From: Turritopsis dohrnii
Lineage: Eukaryota > Cnidaria > Hydrozoa > Anthoathecata > Oceaniidae
Direction of reading: 5' to 3'
Assembly: GCA_027922465.2 (NCBI GenBank)
Contig: BQMF02000265.1
Location: 186,001 to 250,000 of the forward strand
DNA length: 64,000 nt
The notes below the pieces were generated by a model. It had not been told where the DNA came from, made no database searches, and saw only the letters and a list, made by a program, of their open reading frames with translations. The position numbers were made by a program, and so were the translations under genes. The stretch's first letter is position 1; every line of letters starts with the position of its first letter. Shown one piece after another: positions 55,101-64,000 of this stretch.

Positions 55101-57986
55101 GAATCGATTTCGAAATCGCTTTTCCGATTATTTTGAATCGATTTTTTGCAGCTAAAAATCGATTTTAAAGAATCGATTTTTCGCTTGTTATCCTTTTCCC
55201 ATAAACCGTCACAATTAACATCACTTCTGACTTACAAATCGATTTTTTGAAATCGCTTTTCCGATTCCAGTGAATCGCTTTTCCGATTCCAGTGAATCGC
55301 TTTTCCAATTCAAGTGAATCGCTTTTCCGATTCAAGTGAATCGCTTTTCCGATTCAAGTGAATCGATTTCGAAATCGCTTTTCTGATTATTTTGAATCGA
55401 TTTTTTGCAGCTAAAAATCGATTTTAAAGAATCGATTTTTCGCTTGCTATCCTTTTCCCATAAACCGTCACATATATGCTTGGGAATGCTTCTTCAGGTT
55501 TTGTAATTTTCTTTTAGATATAATTACTTTAGGTGTAAAAACTTTTCCAAACAGAAACTGTTGTGAATAAAACAATTGTAAGAGGTGCTAAAAATAAATA
55601 ATTATTTGAACTTTTATAATTCAACTTCACTCCGAAAAACTATGCACAGTAAACAGAAGAAATATCAAGTACAGTTCATGTAGCGCTTTGCTAGTCTATG
55701 TCTATGTCGTCGTCTTCTTCTCGAACGGAGTCGATAACAAGATTAGGATCATCTTCAATATCAGATTCATTAAAAGATCCACAAGCGGCTGGCTGACCAA
55801 TTTCATTGCAGCTTTCAACCGTCAAAACCAGAGCTTAAGGGTTTCCCCTCGGCTAGTTTCTAATAAATGTCTGGGTGCTTATTTAGGACTTTGAACAAAT
55901 TATTGTAACTGTAATATTAGAGGGGTGCTTATAAAATAGTTTTCATATTAAGGGGGCGCTCATTACAGGGGAGCGCTAAAAAGAGTGGGGGCACCAAAAA
56001 GGTAAGTATTTTTTTGATCATGGAGACATTATGTATGTTGAATTAAGCTTCAAAAATTATCAGTATTTACTTTTGGTACAAGGTGGAAGGGTAATGACTT
56101 GTGTAGTAAATGGTAAGAAGGCTGCCATTTTACGCAAAGTATATAATTTACATTTTATTTTATTTATTCTTTATTTTCAGTTGGATATAAACTATAGTAT
56201 ACAATACTAATCAAGTCCAACATGCAACAAACTACATAAAAGCGATAGAAGAAATATAAAACAAACAAACAAAAAAGAAATAATAATAATAATAAGGAAT
56301 AAAAGAAAATATGAAGGTTAAAAGCTAAAGCGTATTAATTACAATTTTTGCATTTGCAATATATTTTCTGTCCCTTCAGTACATGCATGAACTTAGACAG
56401 GTCCTTTAATTCCTTCATGTTTGCAGGTAAGTGATTCCATGCTAAGAATGCACGAAATATGAAGGAATTCAGGGCTTTTGTTGTTTTTGCTTTAGGAACA
56501 AAAATAGAAGAACCTTGTCTAAGATGGTACATGCTTCCCTTTAAGATGAAAGCTTGTTAAAGAAGAATATACAGAACCAAAACTTTCGCAAATGCGTTAC
56601 AAGGATTTTTTTTGCAATACTGCCAAATTGGAAGTTTTCCTGAATTTAAATTTGTGAAAGTTTCCGTTTGTGAAAGTTTCTACACCTTAAGTGTATAGTA
56701 CATCTGATAGTTCTGTTTATATGTGTTTGTTGTTTGGAAAATTGTCAGGAAAATTTCAACCAGTGGAAGTCCTACTGAAGTCCTTAAGAAGTTTTTCTTT
56801 TTCTTCATCAATTTTTTCCTTTCTACAAATAGTCACACATGATAATAGAAGTTTAAAGATAACAAATGTTAACAATGATCGCATTAGACCAAAATTTTGT
56901 GGCCTGAATATATATTAATAATACCTTCTTTCGAAATACACTTGGTCCCATGGCACCAGCTACAACATATCCTATACATGCTTCAATTTGAGCCTCTGTC
57001 ACATCCAAGCTATATAAAAACAAAGTTCTAAATATCTCTATATGATACAGAGCAAGTGGTAAAAAACGGAATCAGGAATTACTCACGCTCCAAAACTCAA
57101 TTTTCCTGTACAATACGTTTGCCAATGGGCTAAGTAGAAAATGCAAACGTTGTTGATAAAAAAGAAGAAAAGAAAGTTTGGATAAGAACCAAGTGACAAG
57201 GCACATGCAATTGATACAGTCACAAGAATAGTGGACACAGCATCGCAACCATGATCAAACAGTTCTCCCATTGGTGAAGATGAGCCTGTTCGACGTGCTT
57301 GCTTCCCATCAATAGCATCCAGTGTTTGATAGATGAATAAACCAATTGCACAACAAAAGAAAACATAACCTGGCACCTAAAAAATATAAGCGATAGGAAA
57401 ACCTTTTATTCCTTAAGAAATGGGAAGATTTCGTATACATGAAGCCTACATGTTATTGTTAATAGTATTTTTCAGTATTTTCATGAGCAACAAGCAGACA
57501 CAAAAGCAAAGTCAAAAATTAGTAACTTGTTTTTAGACATGAAGAGTATGCTATAATAGATAGGGCTTAACCTCCAACATCAGAAAGCTAACCTAGGACA
57601 GGTAATCTAAATCCTCATAATGTATGCCCTATTCCTCACATAACTTTCTCTAAAGTTAATAGTGGCACAGCAATGCGTATTGTAGGTATATTATTTAACA
57701 GTTTGATTAAAATGCAAGTCAATTATTATGCGATCATCCCAAATTTTAACTTGATTTTTACCTGATCTCCAACAATTTTAGGGGAATATAGCAGTACCCA
57801 TACAGCAGTTGATGCATTAACAATTAAGCCAAGAATTGTGATAAGATTTGGTGCTAACCATAATGGCATTAAAGTCACTACCCAATTCCAAAAAGGTTGG
57901 AAAATGAATTCTGTTATTGATCTTCCCTCAGAGGCATATTTGTGTTGCTTTAAACGTTCCAATTGTCCCTCTGTTAAGATGGTCAT
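49149..57986 (-). CDS. CEPT1: Choline/ethanolamine phosphotransferase
   Basis: Seven exons join in phase to 387 aa: 57762-57986, 57087-57376, 56925-57009, 50529-50666, 50240-50398, 49530-49682, 49149-49262. The enzyme transfers phosphocholine or phosphoethanolamine from CDP to diacylglycerol in the endoplasmic reticulum, the last step of the Kennedy pathway. The CDP-alcohol phosphotransferase motif DG-x2-AR-x8-G-x3-D-x3-D is complete (D98 G99 A102 R103 G112 D116 D120). The N-terminus LKQHKYASEGRSI and the block GKNGTTVA then TSVLSP match animal CEPT1/CHPT1. About eight to ten hydrophobic spans are visible. Length is slightly under the human 406-416 because the C-terminal tail is shorter. Intron 3 is 6.3 kb and full of DNA-element repeats. 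CEPT1 versus CHPT1 cannot be decided by eye. Confidence 0.94.
51073..52599. mobile_element. GTGACGG-type DNA element, copy 1 (CEPT1 intron 3)
   Basis: The ends GTGACGGTTTATGGGAAAAG are identical on both sides read inward, and continue GATAACAAG. The flanks are an exact ATTT duplication. About eight tandem 22-bp units of AATCGCTTTTTCGCTTCACA type lie inside the left arm and a similar set inside the right. The core (about 51286-52380) is shared with copy 2 and holds no transposase frame; ORFs at 51646 and 51946 are short and unrecognised. A 4-bp duplication with this terminus is not assigned to a superfamily. Confidence 0.85.
52611..53083. mobile_element. hAT-like MITE between the two GTGACGG elements
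   Basis: The ends CAGTGTTGCCACT on both sides (inward) are flanked by AAAAAC, six bases of a probable duplication. An internal perfect inverted repeat AAAACCATCTGTGGA (about 52906) and its complement (about 52957) form a second hairpin. The left edge lies 7 bp from the target duplication of element copy 1. Non-coding. Confidence 0.7.
53343..55471. mobile_element. GTGACGG-type DNA element, copy 2 with duplicated right end
   Basis: Same termini as copy 1, flanked by an exact ATAT duplication. It has the same core (about 53816-54850), but a much longer left minisatellite. The right end is present twice in tandem: 54955-55212 and 55213-55471, each about 258 bp and each ending in CCCATAAACCGTCAC. 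Only the outer one matches the target duplication. The duplication therefore arose after, or during, mobility. No transposase is encoded. Confidence 0.85.
53456..53830. repeat. Hairpin minisatellite, 22-bp unit, about 17 copies
   Basis: The unit is GAATCGCTTTTCCGATTCTA plus AT, with few changes over about 375 bp. Each unit contains the inverted pair GAATCG...CGATTC, so every repeat can fold on itself. It lies in the left arm of element copy 2. Shorter versions occur in all other arms of both copies (51120-51290, 52380-52560, 54985-55130, 55240-55370). Confidence 0.9.
55690..56010 (-). mobile_element. Decayed relative of the GCGCCC pogo-derived MITE
   Basis: GTCTATGTCGTCGTCTTCTT followed by GGATCATCTTCAATATC is the reverse complement of the acidic-tail region of the element at 37779. 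GGGGTGCTTATAAAATAG and GGGGGCGCTC resemble its GCGCCC arms. The outer ends are not preserved. It lies in intron 3 of CEPT1. Confidence 0.6.
56155..56545 (-). pseudogene. 5'-truncated LINE 3' end in CEPT1 intron 3
   Basis: Minus-strand frame 56335-56532 reads MYHLRQGSSIFVPKAKTTKA and FIFRAFLAWNHLPANMKELK to a stop. This matches the LRxxxxxxVPxxxTxxxxxSFxFxxxxxWNxLP tail of LINE reverse transcriptases. It is followed by an A/T-rich 3' tail ending AATAAATAAAATAAAATG at about 56155. It is inserted in sense with the CEPT1 transcript. Confidence 0.75.
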
Positions 57987-58668
57987 GTCTTTGGTTGCAT
58001 TGATTTATACTTTATACTAAAAAATCATCAAAACATCTATCTTACTCAAACCTTGCAAAGAATCTTCCTATAAGTTATATTTATAAATGTTACTGTTCTT
58101 TGGTTGTATGCTAAAATGTTAAATGTTATTTATCAGTTCATGAACATTATAACACACACGTCTTTGAAGGTAATTAATTTTAAAGGCAAAAGAAAAGATT
58201 TCTTTTAATTATATACATGCTAGCTCTCAAAATCTATTTTTGTAAATTTGATTTGATTTTTATGTTTAAGTGGGGGTATTCATTGCCTATCAAACTTTTT
58301 ATAAGCTAGTCTCGAGCTGACTCCATATACTAGTACATCAATTTTGGAAGATATTATAATAGCTCTTTAACTTATGTTTGTGTTTTTAAAATCTCATTTT
58401 CAGAGTCCCTATCCAAAAAACTATACAGGTTCAAATTTTCAGCAGTGTAGCACTTGTAGATTACGAGATATTCACATTTAATTATTGCTAAGGCTGTTGT
58501 GTTAAGGAGAATGTTTGGAGAAATTGGGAGAAATCAGGAAGTTTCTTATGTTCAATATTTCAGACACCACTTATTTTAGGAACTGAAACTTGGTACACAT
58601 TGATTCCTACTACTTGATGGAACTCACATGGAATGATGGAGGACCCCTCCCCTCTATTTCTTGTCTTA
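57987..58668. other. Upstream region of CEPT1; promoter not identifiable
   Basis: Lies 5' of the CEPT1 start codon. AT-rich, with no convincing TATA box, initiator or conserved site visible by eye, and no other gene. The distance to the nearest transposon edge is 682 bp. Confidence 0.3.
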
Positions 58669-58879
58669 GGCTGATGGAAATTTTGTATTAGTTTAGCGTC
58701 ACCCACCCGCATCACTTTAAGTGCCCGCGTAAAAAAGTTCATTATTTTACAAAATTTCATTATTCCACACAAAATGACAATTCTTAACAAGAACATTTTG
58801 ACATTTGATTACGTAATCGAAGTAGACATTGCAGCGTTTTGGATAGAGTTATATATGGTTTCGATATCTATCAGATATA

Positions 58880-61611
58880 CCGTGGAATGGGGTGACTTGG
58901 GACGGAAATTACCGTGTACCTTTGAACCTCGAATACTCATTTTATGTCACACAAAAAGCTAGGAAACTTATAGCCATGTATTTCTAACTGCTTTCTTCTT
59001 ACTTCACCAAAATATCTAGGTAAAAAATATTTTCTTCAAAATCTGAACTAATTTATCATTTTTTTCATTTTCCCCACTTTTCGTTATGCCAACAAAAATT
59101 TACTGCACAAGGTTGAAATAACTTCATTGTTTTGTGTATTTTATTTCCCTGTGAAATTGTGACTGACATTCAAAATACACCTGTTCTTAGGGTGAAATTT
59201 TGCATTGAAAGCCAGCATATGTTACTATGGGGTGACTTGGGACAGCACGTTCAAGAAATTGAACCTAGCAATAGTCTTATGCAGGTGACTGGGGGAGGAA
59301 ACAATTATTTGTTTCAACATTATACCTGCTTCTGATGTTTCTCAGAATGGTTTTATACATATGTAAGATACAAATACATTTTTTTCAGGGTAAACAATAA
59401 TAGTAAAATGAGAAAGTACAAGCCAAAGGTTGGTTCGAAGAAAAAGAAATACATGAATTTTACTGAAAGTGTATTGGAAAAAGCAACCATAGCTTTTCAA
59501 CAAGGAACTTCATACAGAGAGAAGTGGAAGACCAATTTGGAGTTCCAAAATCTACTTTGCACAGGAGGATTAAAGATACTAACAAGAAGACTATGGGTGG
59601 TCAAACTGCTATAAACCGAGAGGAGGAGCAGACTTTTGATCAGCATCTAATTGTTGTATCGGAATGGGGATTTCCATTCTCAAATCTGGATCTCCGTTTA
59701 CTTGTCAAGGGCTACTTAGAAAGAACAAGTCGCAAAGTGAAGTGCTTTAAAGACAATACACCAGGAGAAGACTGGGCAAAAAGTTTTTTTAAGCAATGTA
59801 ATTGGACGGTAAAACTTCTAGAGCTGAAATGAGGAAAGATGATTTCATTAAATACTTTGAGAATTTGAAAGAAGTATTAAAAGATGTTCCACCAACTAAT
59901 ATTCTGAACTATGATGAGACAAACTTATCAGATGACCCTAGTAATGAAAAGTTGATCTTTAAAAGAGGTATTAAATACCCAGAACGCATCCAAAACTATA
60001 CGAAAAGGAGCACATCCGTCATGTTTTGTGGCACTGCTACAGGAGATCTGCTTGAGCCATATGTAGTCATATGTAGTCATTTTTTTAGTCATTTTTCTCC
60101 TGACATAATAAGACTTTGTGAAGAAAATAACATTCGATTTGTTTGTCTTGTGCCAAATAGCACTCATCTGTCACAACCCCTTGATGTCGCCTTTTACGGT
60201 CACATGAAAAGAAAATGGCGCAAAATCCTAAAAGAATGGAAAATGAAGAACCAAAGTTTGACTACCCTACCTAAGGACTCATTTCCAAATCTTCTGAAGG
60301 AACTGATGTATTCCTTGAATTTAGAAAATTTGTCTGGATTCAAAGCTTGTGGGATATATCCTATGGATCCAAGTGAAGTCTTAAAAAAACTTCCAGGAGA
60401 ACCCGCTGAAGAAATACAGCTTAATGTTTCTCAAGCCGTATTGCAGCAGTTACAAAACATGCGACATCAAGAGGAGCGACCGAAAATAAGAAGAAAGAGA
60501 GTTCAAGTGCAACCTGGGAAAAGTGTAACATCTGCTGATATTGAAAGTGACCAAGAGGAAGTTGAAGTTGAAGAATCTAGCTCATCAGACGAAGAAGACA
60601 TTAGTAATGAAACTGATACTGAGGAAAATGATGAAAATGTAGCAAATTTGAAACTCTTGCCTTATTCAAAAGTGAAGGAAGGGGATTGGGTTAAGGTGAT
60701 GTATGAAAGTGAAGTCTTCCTTGGGAAAACAATAAAAAAACAAGCAGGAGAAGTTCTGGAGAGGTGCTTAGAGAAACCGTTTGCAGTTGGTGGACCAAGC
60801 AATTTAGAGAGAGAGGATTCTGCCGTATTTTACGAACTGGTTTATGAAGCAAATGTTATTCCTGTACTTAAAAAATTTGGGAGAGCCTGGCAGTATACCT
60901 TTTGAGCTCATTATAACATTGCTATATATGGCTGTTCTGGACCATTGACATTTTTGTTACATTTCTTTTCAATTTATTCTGACACTTAGCTATTTTCACC
61001 TATTTTCTATAGTAAATAGCATGCTTGAAATTGAATCACACAACCTCTTTGTTTTGTTACCAAAGATGATTAATCATCATAAAATCATGATTAACCTTTA
61101 GGTTAGTTTGATGAAGGACTTTGTTTGAGTTTTGATAACCACTTTTTTTGTAATCTGCTCCCGGAGCTCATAAACCTTAAATTGTGACTCATGTAATTGG
61201 TTTGATAGTTTTATTTAGTGTATTTTAAAAAGGCATTGCTGTCCCAAGTAACCCCACCCATGTAACTGTTCCAAATCAGTTGATTTGAATTGAATTGTAA
61301 TTTATTCTGATAGATTATAGTACATTGCAATCATATAACTATTATATTGGAGACCACCAAATAGCAAAAACTAATCTAGTGATTTTGAGTATCGTCCAAA
61401 GTCACCCCAACCAGGGGTGACTTGGGACAGACATGTTTTTTTTAAAAAAAAGCTTGGAAACGAAAAAAATATTTTTGATGCTTATTTGTATATATGTATT
61501 CTGTGCGGTTTCATTCATAAAATGACATATGCTGAGACACGGCACAAAAAGGCATAGCCTAGATAATGTTTAACAAAGTTCAAAATTGTCCCAAGTCACC
61601 CCATTCTACGG
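58880..61611 (+). mobile_element. pogo/Tigger-type DNA transposon
   Basis: The ends CCGTGGAATGGGGTGACTTG and CCGTAGAATGGGGTGACTTG (inward) continue GGAC and are flanked by TA. The GGGGTGACTTGGGAC motif recurs inside at about 59229, 61240 and 61414, so there are subterminal copies near both ends. It encodes a degenerate DDE transposase. A LINE 3' end (GGTGGTCTCC type, minus strand, about 61290-61365) is embedded in its right part. Confidence 0.88.
59408..60905 (+). pseudogene. pogo/Tigger transposase, frameshifted and missing a catalytic block
   Basis: It starts MRKYKPKVGSKKKK. The helix-turn-helix part is split by a frameshift near 59540 (LEKATIAFQQGTSYR, then FGVPKSTLHRRIK), and a second frameshift lies near 59800. 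The DDE domain opens with NILNYDETNLSDDP (first aspartate near 59912) and ends with VPNSTHLSQPLDVAFYGHMK (third near 60184). The block that should carry the second aspartate, before SHFS, is missing: PYVVI runs straight into a short GTAGTCAT duplication (60065-60092) and then SHFSPDII. The C-terminus keeps an acidic stretch (SSSSDEEDISNETDTEENDE) and an intact tail to the stop. The copy cannot catalyse transposition. Confidence 0.88.
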
Positions 61612-61907
61612 TATAATATATATACATGCTGAAAAAGCCAACTTTGCGGTATACCTAATTTGCAAAAAATTCTTGAAACTTTCTTCTTTTTAAATGCAGT
61701 TGAAGAAAAAGCAGGTCTGAAGTAATTTGAAAGCTCGAGCTAGTACTGAATCTCCGACAGGAGATAATGCAAAATGGCGTATTTGATGTGTTCTCTGGCT
61801 ATGTATGACACTAGAACAAAATTAATGAATAATGAATAATGAAAACATGCCGCATGGCATTTTCAGGAGATAAGTGACGCTAAACTAATACAAAATTTCC
61901 ATCGGCC

Positions 61908-62552
61908 TTACCAGAACAGAAAAAACTTTTTTTATAAGCTCTGTGTGCCACACTGACTTGGATGGTCTCCTCTTAAACTTGTGAGAGAGAATAATCCAAT
62001 ATTATAAATTTGTAGTATGCACTGAAATAACGCTATAAGCAACAAGAAAATTATGTTGTTAATGTAATATCCAATAACTATAAATAAAAAGGGAAAAGGT
62101 AATGAAGCTATAATATGAAGTTGTGTCATAAATCTCATTAAACTTGTGCTACATTTGACTGTGTTTGGAGATAGATCTCCAGTTAATTTAAGTTAATTGT
62201 AAAACCAAACTTTTGAAGAAAATGTTTACGTAGCTACAAGTTTTTATTATCTGCAGCAGAATCGTGTACAATACTCCTCCACAGGTCAAAATTGATCATC
62301 AGATCTTTTATTTTAGACCACGTGAAAGTTCTACACGAAATCAATATGGTTAACATTTTAGACAAAACAAAACAAGAGCAACGCGGGAAAGAAAACACAT
62401 GAAATCGTTTTGGAAACGATTTTAGAAATATCAAAAACTCAAGTGCCATGCAGAGGTGTGGAAGGTTTTTCATTCTTCTTTTTAGCGTCAATCACTTTTT
62501 CGATTTCGTTTTAAATCAACCATACTAGTAGAGCATTAGAGCATTTAGAGCA
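61908..62552. other. No gene seen
   Basis: AT-rich, with a three-fold AGAGCATT run at about 62531-62560. Minus-strand ORFs at 61932 and 62234 have no recognisable content. Confidence 0.3.
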
Positions 62553-62757
62553 TTATAGAGTATGATCTGCAATCTTTTAAATCCAAGGTTAACCGCCACC
62601 TTGCTCTGTCTTTATAACTCTTCTTCCTTTTCTCATCCCTCTCATCTGTCTTTATAACTGTTCTTCCTTTTCTCATCTTGTAGCTTTCTGCCTAGTAGTG
62701 GCTTCGGCCTTGCAGCAGGGAGCAACTCATTTAAAAAAAAAAAAAAAAAAAAAAAAT
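62553..62757 (+). pseudogene. 5'-truncated LINE 3' end with poly(A)
   Basis: Opens with YDLQSFKSKVNRHL in frame, the last residues of a LINE reverse transcriptase of the same family as the remnant at 8425-8836. A 3' untranslated part follows with a 40-bp duplication (CTGTCTTTATAACTSTTCTT) and the conserved-looking GGCTTCGGCCTTGCAGCAGG, ending in 24 A (62733-62756). The intact poly(A) suggests a young insertion. Confidence 0.75.
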
Positions 62758-63257
62758 AGATAAAACCTGTTTTGAGTACCTTTTAAAGTGGAGTCAATTT
62801 TGCCACTATTTTAAAAATAACTTCCAATATACTAAACCATTACTCCTGAAACTTTTGAATCATTGCCTTATAGTCAGGGAGCTGATGGTCAAAAATATCC
62901 GCAAATAAGATGAGATGGACCTCAAACAGTATATAAATTTTTTTAGGTTTCTTATGTGATGTGAATTCCAAAAAGTTTTACTGGAAGTTCTAAAATTACT
63001 TGCGCCGCCCTTCCAGGGTAAATAAAGCACTTATACGTCACTAGTGGGGGCGTTATTTTAAAATTAGCTCTCAGTTCGAAATTTTTCATGGAATTATGTA
63101 GCTTGTAAAAAGTTAGAATATAAAAGTATCATTTGTTTTTCAAAAATCGCACCAAAACAAGATTTATGCGCATTTTCTCAACTAGGGCGTTGTGAGGGCG
63201 GTAAGAACTAATTTTTCTTCTTTTTAATTAAGATTCATTCAGTCCCTACCCGGAGAC

Positions 63258-63293
63258 ACGTGCGATCGCACGTGCACGTGCCAGCACACGTGC
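63258..63293. promoter_or_regulatory. Cluster of four CACGTG E-boxes
   Basis: CACGTG occurs at 63258, 63270, 63276 and 63288. The first two bracket the palindrome GCGATCGC. This is the site type bound by Myc/Max, USF, CLOCK and related bHLH factors. No promoter or gene start is visible beside it, so a regulatory role is only a possibility. From 62760 to 63250 I see no other feature. Confidence 0.3.
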
Positions 63294-63387
63294 AAATTTT
63301 TTAACACGAGTGAAATATCGCACCTGCAAGTAATGATATAAATCATTTCATTGCACATGCAAAAATTCATTAAGAACACAGAAATGT

Positions 63388-63591
63388 AAACTGTGGACTC
63401 TTAACGAACGCGAAGCTGTAATAAAAGATGCCGCAGAAAAATACGAGTGAGCAAAACGTTGTGTAAGGAAACTAGATGAGCCCCCTGAAAAGATCCCGAA
63501 GATCGATCTCAGTGACAATGCGGGCAGCACAAGCGAAGATGACGGAAAAGATGAGGATGAGTATGGTGTCAGTGATGAAGATGTATTGTAA
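63388..63591 (+). pseudogene. Acidic-tail remnant of an unidentified protein
   Basis: A 68-codon frame with a single internal stop reads LWTLNEREAVIKDAAEKYE, then RCVRKLDEPPEKIPKIDLSD, and ends SEDDGKDEDEYGVSDEDVL. An acidic end of this kind is common in transposase tails, but no family is recognised. It could also be the last exon of a host gene carrying a sequencing or real stop. Confidence 0.35.
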
Positions 63592-64000
63592 ATAAGTAAG
63601 AAACAAAAAGAAAGTTTAGTGGTTGCCCTCACGTAAACTCCTCTCATTTTTTCTGATTCTTTTAAGATAATACTGTTGACGATAGAGCAATTTCCTCAAA
63701 TAATTATTTCGTGAAAGATTACGTGCCACAAGTGCTATGATTTCAGAATATTACATAATCTACGGCAGAGCTGTACCATCATTGGTGAAATGATAAGGCT
63801 AACTTTGTTAGTTTCAGTGTTTAGGGTTCACTGATAACTAGCTGACTTTAGGACGCTAAGGTTGCTAGAATCGTCCCCTTCACCAATACTACATAAATTA
63901 TTTTCCCTTTCGACCTTCATCACATGTGCAATATTACTAAGGGATCGTCTCAAAATGTTCGTCCATATTCGTCTTTTTTGTTTTCGTCCTTTATTCGATC
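63592..64000. other. No gene seen at the right edge
   Basis: AT-rich sequence without ORFs, repeats or motifs that I can support. Confidence 0.3.

Larger units (their letters stand above)
58669..61907. mobile_element. PIF/Harbinger-type MITE split by a pogo transposon
   Basis: The ends GGCTGATGGAAATTTTGTAT and GGCCGATGGAAATTTTGTAT (inward) continue TAGTTTAGCGTCAC. The flanks are TTA on both sides. Without the inner element about 500 bp remain, non-coding. The TTA duplication fits PIF/Harbinger. Confidence 0.85.

Noticed and set aside
49149..57986. Possibility that CEPT1 and the reductase form an operon on the minus strand
   Set aside because: About 2.6 kb of repeat-filled DNA separates them and no trans-splice signal or shared processing site was seen.
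63348..63647. 99-codon serine-rich minus-strand ORF
   Set aside because: Antisense of the acidic GAT/GAA-rich tail on the plus strand, which gives a more plausible protein.

Overview
The window looks like a piece of an invertebrate animal genome. It is AT-rich and gene-poor, with short exons and standard GT-AG introns. Three animal genes can be rebuilt exon by exon, and most of the remaining sequence is transposons in various states of decay. The mix of repeats (RLE-type non-LTR elements, a DUF4806-encoding DNA transposon, Harbinger, pogo, Kolobok-like and hAT-like families, Penelope-like remnants, a tRNA-derived SINE) fits a cnidarian or a similar early-branching or marine invertebrate. The sequence alone does not fix the species.

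Host genes: (1) an archaemetzincin metalloprotease on the + strand (32688-34909, 3 exons, 510 aa); (2) a prostaglandin reductase 3/ZADH2-type peroxisomal oxidoreductase on the - strand (40034-46548, 12 exons, 347 aa, ending in SKL); (3) a choline/ethanolamine phosphotransferase on the - strand (49149-57986, 7 exons, 387 aa). A terminal exon of an unidentified single-pass membrane protein lies at 7311-7459 (+). Weak membrane-protein exon candidates lie at 4017-4880 (-).

Mobile DNA, left to right: a 2-kb element dotted with a 17-bp motif (5249-7244). Then a nested stack (about 9.0-24.5 kb): two tandem copies of an R2/NeSL-like non-LTR retrotransposon, the first split by an 8.3-kb DNA transposon (9912-18221). 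That transposon carries an uninterrupted 636-aa transposase and a ten-exon DUF4806 gene, and its ends are arrays of GACGTC. Inside it is a LINE 3' end, itself split by a TA-flanked element. Next come a TA-flanked element holding a TTAA-flanked THAP element (25.2-27.1 kb), a long-TIR foldback (27.9-29.1 kb), a mini-element with telomere-like repeats (31.9 kb), a Harbinger MITE containing a pogo-like MITE (37.4-38.7 kb), two related elements with hairpin minisatellites in one CEPT1 intron (51.1-55.5 kb), and a Harbinger MITE containing a broken pogo transposon (58.7-61.9 kb).

The host genes show no operon-like cooperation; their introns mainly act as landing sites for repeats. The most interesting unit is the two-gene DNA transposon. 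Both of its genes read through cleanly, and its layout (transposase, small accessory protein, subterminal motif arrays) resembles that of plant CACTA elements.
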